A stretch of 64,000 nt of DNA from a virus, in the IMG/VR virus record IMGVR_UViG_3300025121_000023, positions 48,561 to 112,560 of that record; one strand, 5' to 3'. The notes under the pieces were generated by a model. That model saw nothing but the letters and a program-made list of their open reading frames with translations, ran no database searches and had not been told where the DNA came from. This document shows positions 58,991 through 64,000 of the stretch, in pieces (position 1 is the first letter of the stretch; each line of letters begins with the position of its first letter). A program made the position numbers and the translations under genes.

Positions 58991-60886
58991 ATGATAGATA
59001 TAATTTATATAGGTAATAATAAAAATAATCGTTTTGAAATATTAAATGCTAATGATAATTATTTTATTAATAGATTTGATTGGAAAGAATATAATTTATC
59101 TACATTAAATAACAATATCGATTTAATAGTTTTAGAAGAACCTACAGATACAAAATTTAAAGGGACTTGTAAGGAAATTAAAAATTCTGGACTATTTAAT
59201 AATATTCCCATAGTCGTTTTAATGTCTACATTTATAGAAGGTGATTGTACAGCCGATTTAATAATATCAGATAGTATTAATGATATTGAATTTTCATATC
59301 ATATAAAAACTGTAATTAAAAATAGAATTATTAAAAAACAATTAGATAAAGAAAAAAAACTTTATGAAACAATTTATAATGAACAAGATAAGTATAGAAA
59401 TATGATTGAAAATATGAAAAGTGGAGTTGGTGTTTTACAATCATTTGATAATGGAAATACATTTGTTTTTATAGAATTTAATAAATATGCTCAAAATTTA
59501 TTTAAAAAAAGAGATGTAATAGGAAAAAAAATATTAGACGCATTACCAGAATTAAAAGATACCGACATTAATGAAATTATATATGATGTTTGGAAAAATG
59601 GTAAATCTAAAAAAATAGATGAATTTAAATTTTGTGATAATAAAAATGATATTTGGGGATCAGCTTTTATTTATAAATTAGTAACTACTGACGAAATAGT
59701 ATGTATTATAGATAATATAACAGATCATAAAAATATACAAGATAGATTAAATTTTGAAAAAGAAAATGCTATAGAAATTAATAAATTTAAAAGTGCATTA
59801 TTAATTAATATGGCACACGAAATAAGAGTACCTATTCAATCTATAATGGGATTTACTGATTTAATAATTAAAAATAATTTAACAAAAGAAAAAATTTTAA
59901 ATTATCTTGATATAATTAAAAGTTCATCTGACTCATTATTAACAATAGTTAATGACATTACCGAATTATCTAAAATTGAAAATAATAAAATAAAAATTCA
60001 TAAAAACCCATTTAATGTTAAATTATTAATGAACAATTTAAGTATTGAATGTAAAGAAAATTTTAGAAAATATACTGATATTAAATTTAAATTAGATATT
60101 CCAAAATACGAATATGTATTATATAGTGATCATGGAAAAATAAAACAAGTTTTGAATAATTTAATTAACAATGCTTTAAAATTTACAAATAAAGGTACAA
60201 TAACTTGTGGATATATATTAAAAAGAAATGATATTGAATTTTTTGTTAAAGATACTGGTATTGGAATAGATAAAAAAAATATAGATATTGTATTTGAACG
60301 TTTTGTACAATTAAATGATAAAGAAGTAAATAAACACGGGTTAGGATTAGGTCTAACTATATCTAAATCAATTGTAGAATTATTAGGTGGAAAAATATGG
60401 GTTACTTCTAAAAAAAATGTAGGATCTACATTTTATTTTTCAATTCCATTAGAAAAAGGAATTGAAGATGATATTAAAATAAGTAAAATATCCTTAAATA
60501 ATTTAAATAAAAGTTATGATTGGAAAAATAAAAAAGTTTTGATTGTCGAAGATAATTTTAATAATTACCTATTAACCGAAATTGTTTTATCTCAAACCAA
60601 TATTATAATCGATCACGCCAAAGATTTAAATAATTTTATTAATTTAATAAATAAAAATGCTTATGATATTATATTAATGGATTTTCAATTACCTGATGGT
60701 GATGGTTATGATCTTTTAGAATACATGAACCAAAATAATATACATACACCTGTAATTATAATTTCGGCATTTGCATCTAAAGATGATGAATTGGAATTAT
60801 ATAAATTAGGAATAGATTCTTATATGGCTAAACCTATTAAATGGGATTATCTATATCATAGTATGGATAAAATATTATCTAAATAA
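58991..60886 (+). CDS. Second soluble hybrid histidine kinase (pseudo-receiver/PAS-HisKA-HATPase-REC)
   Basis: 631 residues, no transmembrane helix. The N-terminal 110 residues have a receiver-like pattern (IDLIVLEEPTD, IPIVVLMSTF) without the acceptor Asp. A PAS domain follows (about 130-250). The HisKA domain carries H276 in MAHEIRVPIQS. The ATPase domain has NLINNALKF, DTGIGI (D421) and HGLGLGLTI. The receiver domain has E520/D521, acceptor D564 in LMDFQLP, S592 in place of the usual Thr, and K614. The catalytic residues look intact. It differs from the 54110 protein in the N-terminal sensor, so the two probably sense different signals. Confidence 0.94.
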   Translation: MIDIIYIGNNKNNRFEILNANDNYFINRFDWKEYNLSTLNNNIDLIVLEEPTDTKFKGTCKEIKNSGLFNNIPIVVLMSTFIEGDCTADLIISDSINDIEFSYHIKTVIKNRIIKKQLDKEKKLYETIYNEQDKYRNMIENMKSGVGVLQSFDNGNTFVFIEFNKYAQNLFKKRDVIGKKILDALPELKDTDINEIIYDVWKNGKSKKIDEFKFCDNKNDIWGSAFIYKLVTTDEIVCIIDNITDHKNIQDRLNFEKENAIEINKFKSALLINMAHEIRVPIQSIMGFTDLIIKNNLTKEKILNYLDIIKSSSDSLLTIVNDITELSKIENNKIKIHKNPFNVKLLMNNLSIECKENFRKYTDIKFKLDIPKYEYVLYSDHGKIKQVLNNLINNALKFTNKGTITCGYILKRNDIEFFVKDTGIGIDKKNIDIVFERFVQLNDKEVNKHGLGLGLTISKSIVELLGGKIWVTSKKNVGSTFYFSIPLEKGIEDDIKISKISLNNLNKSYDWKNKKVLIVEDNFNNYLLTEIVLSQTNIIIDHAKDLNNFINLINKNAYDIILMDFQLPDGDGYDLLEYMNQNNIHTPVIIISAFASKDDELELYKLGIDSYMAKPIKWDYLYHSMDKILSK

Positions 60887-60966
60887 TATATTTTTTACCT
60901 TGTTATTTTATCAAATATAAATTATTTTTTATAAAAAAAGTAATTTTTTTTATTTAAAACAGATCT

Positions 60967-60979
60967 TTTTAATATATAA
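60967..60979 (+). promoter_or_regulatory. Phage-type promoter motif four bases before an ATG
   Basis: TTTTAATATATAA ends at 60979 and the ATG of the next gene is at 60984. If this is the -10 region, the transcript would start at or near the ATG and be leaderless. Confidence 0.5.
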
Positions 60980-60983
60980 TTAT

Positions 60984-61247
60984 ATGGAAATAAGAAACGA
61001 AAATTTCGAAAAAGGAAAAGAAAGTACTATTCGAACAGAAAAATATAAAAAATATGCTAAAATACTTACACAAGTAGAAACAAATCTTTTATATAAAAAA
61101 GAAATTATTAAAGATAATTTAAAATTAGAAAACCAACGAGAAGATGATATTACACAATTACTAAAAATAATTTCTGATGAATTGAAAAATGATGGTATAA
61201 CTAAAATTATGGTTAATGGAAGAATTTTAAGAATTATTGAAGATTAA
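60984..61247 (+). CDS. Hypothetical protein, 87 aa
   Basis: A helical, charged protein beginning MEIRNENFEKGKESTIRTEK. No tag, membrane segment or domain is visible. It is 48 bases before the virion structural gene and has its own promoter motif, so it may be the first gene of the fibre operon. The function is unknown. Confidence 0.6.
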   Translation: MEIRNENFEKGKESTIRTEKYKKYAKILTQVETNLLYKKEIIKDNLKLENQREDDITQLLKIISDELKNDGITKIMVNGRILRIIED

Positions 61248-61294
61248 AATTTAACCTACGTATATTTTATATATAATAAAAAAATTAAATTAAT

Positions 61295-62680
61295 ATGGCT
61301 AATTCATATGTAAGAGTTCCACCTGATGGAGTAGGTAAAAAAATATATTCTCAATCTCATACAATAGGTGCTGATAGTGTTCAAGTTCAAGGTATTCACA
61401 TAGTAGATCCAACTGATCCAACAATAGGACAAAGAATAGATCAAAAAGGTTCTGCATATACTCGCTTTGCTGAAGGTGAACCTATTATGTCATCTTATGA
61501 ATTATTAAAAGTAACTGATGAAAATTTAATAGGAGTTTATGAACATACAATTGATTCTTATGATGATTTGTTTTATACAGATATAGTTAATAGCGGAACT
61601 TCGGTATTTGATGAATCTATTTCAAGTGTTAAATTATCAACTACATCAAATGCAACATCTAAAGTAGTAAGAACTACAAATAGATATCATTATTATCAAC
61701 AAGGTGTTCCACAATTAATAATCATGGCTACATCTTGTGGTGATAACGGTAAAACTAATAATATTAGAAGATGGGGTTATTATGATGATAATGATGGAAT
61801 GTTTTTTGAATTAAATGGAACTACTTTATATGTAGTACATCGTTCTAATATTACTGGTTCTCCAGTAGATGTTAAAGTTGCACAGGCTGATTGGAATATT
61901 GATAAATTAGATGGTACTGGTATTTCAGGAATAAATTTAGATGTTACTACAGTATGGCAATATTTTTTTAATGCTAACTGGCCAGGTGGAACATGTAGAA
62001 TGGGTGTTTATGATACTTTAGGTAGAATTGTATGTCACGAATTTACAAATTCTGGTAATATTTCTGCACCTACAATAAGAACATTATCATTACCTATAAG
62101 ATGGGAAAATGCAAATGTCGGTTCTGTTGCATCTGGTAGTGATTTAAATGAAATTATGGCTGTTGTAAAAACTGAAGGAAAACCAGATTATACTTTTTGG
62201 AGATTTAGTGATATCGAAACATTGGGTAAAGTAGTCACTGATCCATATACACCAGTTTTATCAGCTAAAGCAAAAATACTTTTAGATAATGGTAGTCATA
62301 ATCACATAGAAACTTATCCAGAAACATTATCCGTTTTTAGTTCAGGTGCTTCTATAAAAGTTGATTTAGTATGGTGTGATTCTGAAATTCTTTCTGGCGC
62401 AACTTGGTTATTAGATAGTGTAGATGGTCCTATTTTAGGTGATGATGAAGCAGTTTCTATTGATACAGAAGCAGATAGTTATTGGCAATCAATTACACAT
62501 TATGTTACTGCAAATATTCCTACAAATATTAATTTAACACCTTTTTTTGAATTAAATGATGAAGGTATTACATTAAGTGCAGATGGTCTTACACAAGGAG
62601 CTTTAAGTTTTGTAGTAACTTTATTAGAAGGAACGTCTGCAACTGTTTCTATGAATATGTCATATAGAGGACTTTATTAA
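61295..62680 (+). CDS. Virion structural protein, probably tail or baseplate associated
   Basis: 461 residues, beta-rich, no signal peptide. The pattern IRRWGYYDDNDGMFFELNGT, LYVVHRSNITGSPVD and VAQADWNIDKLDGTG, followed by W-Q-Y-F-F-N and MGVYDTLGRIVCHEF, is known from structural proteins of large myoviruses and their relatives. The C-terminus (NTSLPIRWENANV-like LSLPIRWENANVG and on) is also typical. Its exact place in the virion is not shown by the sequence. The next gene begins 78 bases later and encodes another surface-like protein. Confidence 0.7.
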   Translation: MANSYVRVPPDGVGKKIYSQSHTIGADSVQVQGIHIVDPTDPTIGQRIDQKGSAYTRFAEGEPIMSSYELLKVTDENLIGVYEHTIDSYDDLFYTDIVNSGTSVFDESISSVKLSTTSNATSKVVRTTNRYHYYQQGVPQLIIMATSCGDNGKTNNIRRWGYYDDNDGMFFELNGTTLYVVHRSNITGSPVDVKVAQADWNIDKLDGTGISGINLDVTTVWQYFFNANWPGGTCRMGVYDTLGRIVCHEFTNSGNISAPTIRTLSLPIRWENANVGSVASGSDLNEIMAVVKTEGKPDYTFWRFSDIETLGKVVTDPYTPVLSAKAKILLDNGSHNHIETYPETLSVFSSGASIKVDLVWCDSEILSGATWLLDSVDGPILGDDEAVSIDTEADSYWQSITHYVTANIPTNINLTPFFELNDEGITLSADGLTQGALSFVVTLLEGTSATVSMNMSYRGLY

Positions 62681-62758
62681 TAAGTATATTTTTTTAATAC
62701 TATTCTTTTTTTAATACTACTCTTTTTATATATATTTAAAAATATTCTACTATAATAA

Positions 62759-64000
62759 ATGCTAATATATGATTTCGGATATTGGGAAAATTGGTTAAAT
62801 CCACATAAAGTTACATTTGATCCTGAAAATAAACTTATTATAATAAATCCTGGTGTAACTTCACTAGATGTTGGTATTGATTTATATAGTGATTGGAAAG
62901 AATGGGTTTTACAATATGATAATGCTAAATGGGCATCCGCCTTTAGATCAATTGGAGGTGACCCTACATCATCTACACAGAATGCACCTGCTTATTATTT
63001 CTTAACTAATGGTTGGAAAATTTATGCAGAAGATGTTGAAGTAGTTATTCAGTTAAATCTTTATTCAGATGATGGGTTAAGTCCATTTATTATTAATAAT
63101 GCTGCCGTAACAAATAGAGGTTCTGACGTTCCTATTGTAAAATCAGAATTAGAACAAAGATTGACTTATGGAGATAGAATATATTATGACGAAAATTCAC
63201 CTTATTCTGGTGTTATTTATCCTTATGGAACTATTGCTCAACCTATTAATAATCCAGAAGATGCTGAATCAATTGCAGCGGCATTTGGTATAACCCAATT
63301 TTATTCATTAAGTGATGTAACATTATTAAGTACAACAACAACTTGGGAAGGATATTCAGTTGTTGCAGCAAATGCTAATTTAACTGCTATGTTAGATGTT
63401 GAAGCTTATCATAATAATATGGTATGGACAGGATTTATAATTGATGGTAATTTTGGTCACGGTGTTGTTAAATTAGAAAACTGTGTTATTATAAATGCAT
63501 TATATTTATCTGGTGAAATAAAAAATAGTCAAATTAATGGTACTATTATTGTTTCTAATGATTTAGTTATATCTGGTTGTTATGGTGGTATTGCAGGTTC
63601 TTCTACACCAATTTTTGATATGAATTCTGGAAATACTACATCTTTATCATTAAGATCTTTTTCGGGTGGTGTTCAAATAATAAATTGTGATACTTCCGGA
63701 TGTACTACTACAATTGAACTTATTGCAGGGCAAGTCAAATTAGAACCTAGTTGTACTGCTGGTTATATTGATTTACGTGGTGTTGGTTATATTACCAATA
63801 ATTCAAATGGTTCAACAGTTAAAACAACAGGATTTATTGACTCATATGAAGAATTTATTAACGAATCAAAAACACTTAACGAACAATTATCATATCAAAA
63901 CGAATTATTCTATGATCCAATTAATGGTATAACAGGTATAACATATCCCGTTGGAACATCTGCCTATCCTTCAAATAATATTCCTCATTTATATTATTTA
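62759..64000 (+). CDS. Fibre-like virion protein, 3' end outside window
   Basis: Starting at ATG 62759 the frame stays open to the window end (414 codons). The first 100 residues (MLIYDFGYWENWLNPHKVTF, SLDVGIDLYSDWKEWVLQYD, AKWASAFRSIGGDPTSS) resemble the N-terminal head domain of phage fibre proteins. Later residues show short repeated beta strands (HGVVKLENCVIINALYLSGE, LSLRSFSGGVQIINCDTSGC), the pattern of a right-handed beta-helix. A receptor-binding or long tail-fibre role is likely. A TTTTTATATATAT motif precedes it. Confidence 0.72.
   Translation, partial: MLIYDFGYWENWLNPHKVTFDPENKLIIINPGVTSLDVGIDLYSDWKEWVLQYDNAKWASAFRSIGGDPTSSTQNAPAYYFLTNGWKIYAEDVEVVIQLNLYSDDGLSPFIINNAAVTNRGSDVPIVKSELEQRLTYGDRIYYDENSPYSGVIYPYGTIAQPINNPEDAESIAAAFGITQFYSLSDVTLLSTTTTWEGYSVVAANANLTAMLDVEAYHNNMVWTGFIIDGNFGHGVVKLENCVIINALYLSGEIKNSQINGTIIVSNDLVISGCYGGIAGSSTPIFDMNSGNTTSLSLRSFSGGVQIINCDTSGCTTTIELIAGQVKLEPSCTAGYIDLRGVGYITNNSNGSTVKTTGFIDSYEEFINESKTLNEQLSYQNELFYDPINGITGITYPVGTSAYPSNNIPHLYYL

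Noticed and set aside
54110-60886. Histidine kinases as host contamination or assembly chimera
   Set aside because: Base composition, codon use and promoter motifs match the phage neighbours, and a member of the phage endonuclease family lies directly next to one kinase gene. Read mapping would still be the decisive test.

Overview
The window is a stretch of a large, tailed double-stranded DNA phage with a very AT-rich genome. The phage assignment rests on a T4-gp13-like neck protein, a tape-measure-like protein, fibre and other virion proteins, a family B DNA polymerase fragment, a gp46-like recombination ATPase and a dense load of homing endonucleases. A Bacteroidota host is suggested by promoters of the TTG / TAnnTTTG type (3.9, 5.9 and 6.7 kb), by the lack of Shine-Dalgarno sequences before most starts, and by a secreted protein whose signal peptide ends in CQAQ. 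No tRNA, CRISPR array, integrase or terminase was seen.

Layout. 1-7.9 kb (mostly minus strand): a partial protein of a three-member paralogous family, an SPFH membrane protein, small unknown genes, a homing endonuclease abutting a short NAD-dependent DNA ligase, and a four-helix membrane protein. 8-9.3 kb: a TnpB-only IS605-like element. 9.4-14.9 kb: plus-strand genes with a shared N-terminal tag, including deoxyribose-phosphate aldolase and an isochorismatase-like protein, with SmpB on the minus strand. 14.9-18.1 kb: gp46-like ATPase, two ribbon-helix-helix proteins and a zinc-ribbon endonuclease. 18.3-22.4 kb: DNA methyltransferase, two membrane-anchored GcvH-like proteins, a secreted protein and a class II aminoacyl-tRNA-synthetase-like protein. 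22.4-37.6 kb: endonucleases inserted between a neck protein, the tagged paralogs, a VWA protein, a zinc-ribbon protein, a structured non-coding region and the N-terminal half of DNA polymerase. 37.9-53 kb: mostly minus-strand virion or assembly genes, many tagged, including leucine-rich-repeat proteins and the tape-measure-like protein. 53-61 kb: two soluble hybrid histidine kinases, a possible WYL-type protein and small genes. 61.3-64 kb: virion structural and fibre-like proteins, the last running off the window.

Three observations stand out. (1) About eighteen unrelated proteins begin with a peptide of the form M-K-x-aromatic-K-x-aromatic-[I/V/x]-x-E. It resembles the T4 capsid-targeting sequence that the prohead protease removes, so much of this region may encode proteins packaged in the head and delivered with the DNA. 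Some tags are followed by a second helical module, which also occurs inside two proteins. (2) Two complete hybrid histidine kinases without membrane segments lie 3 kb apart, which suggests control of host phosphorelays. (3) Two perfect 16-bp palindromes identical to a bacterial parS sequence lie 18 kb apart, inside genes.

Homing endonucleases are unusually abundant: eight intact genes of three architectures, one relic and one fragment. Two of them converge on the 3' ends of replication genes that stop before their family's usual end. Promoters of a recurrent phage-type motif (TTTTAATATATAA or TTTTATATATA) precede many genes. In a few cases the motif lies so close to the ATG that leaderless transcripts are likely.
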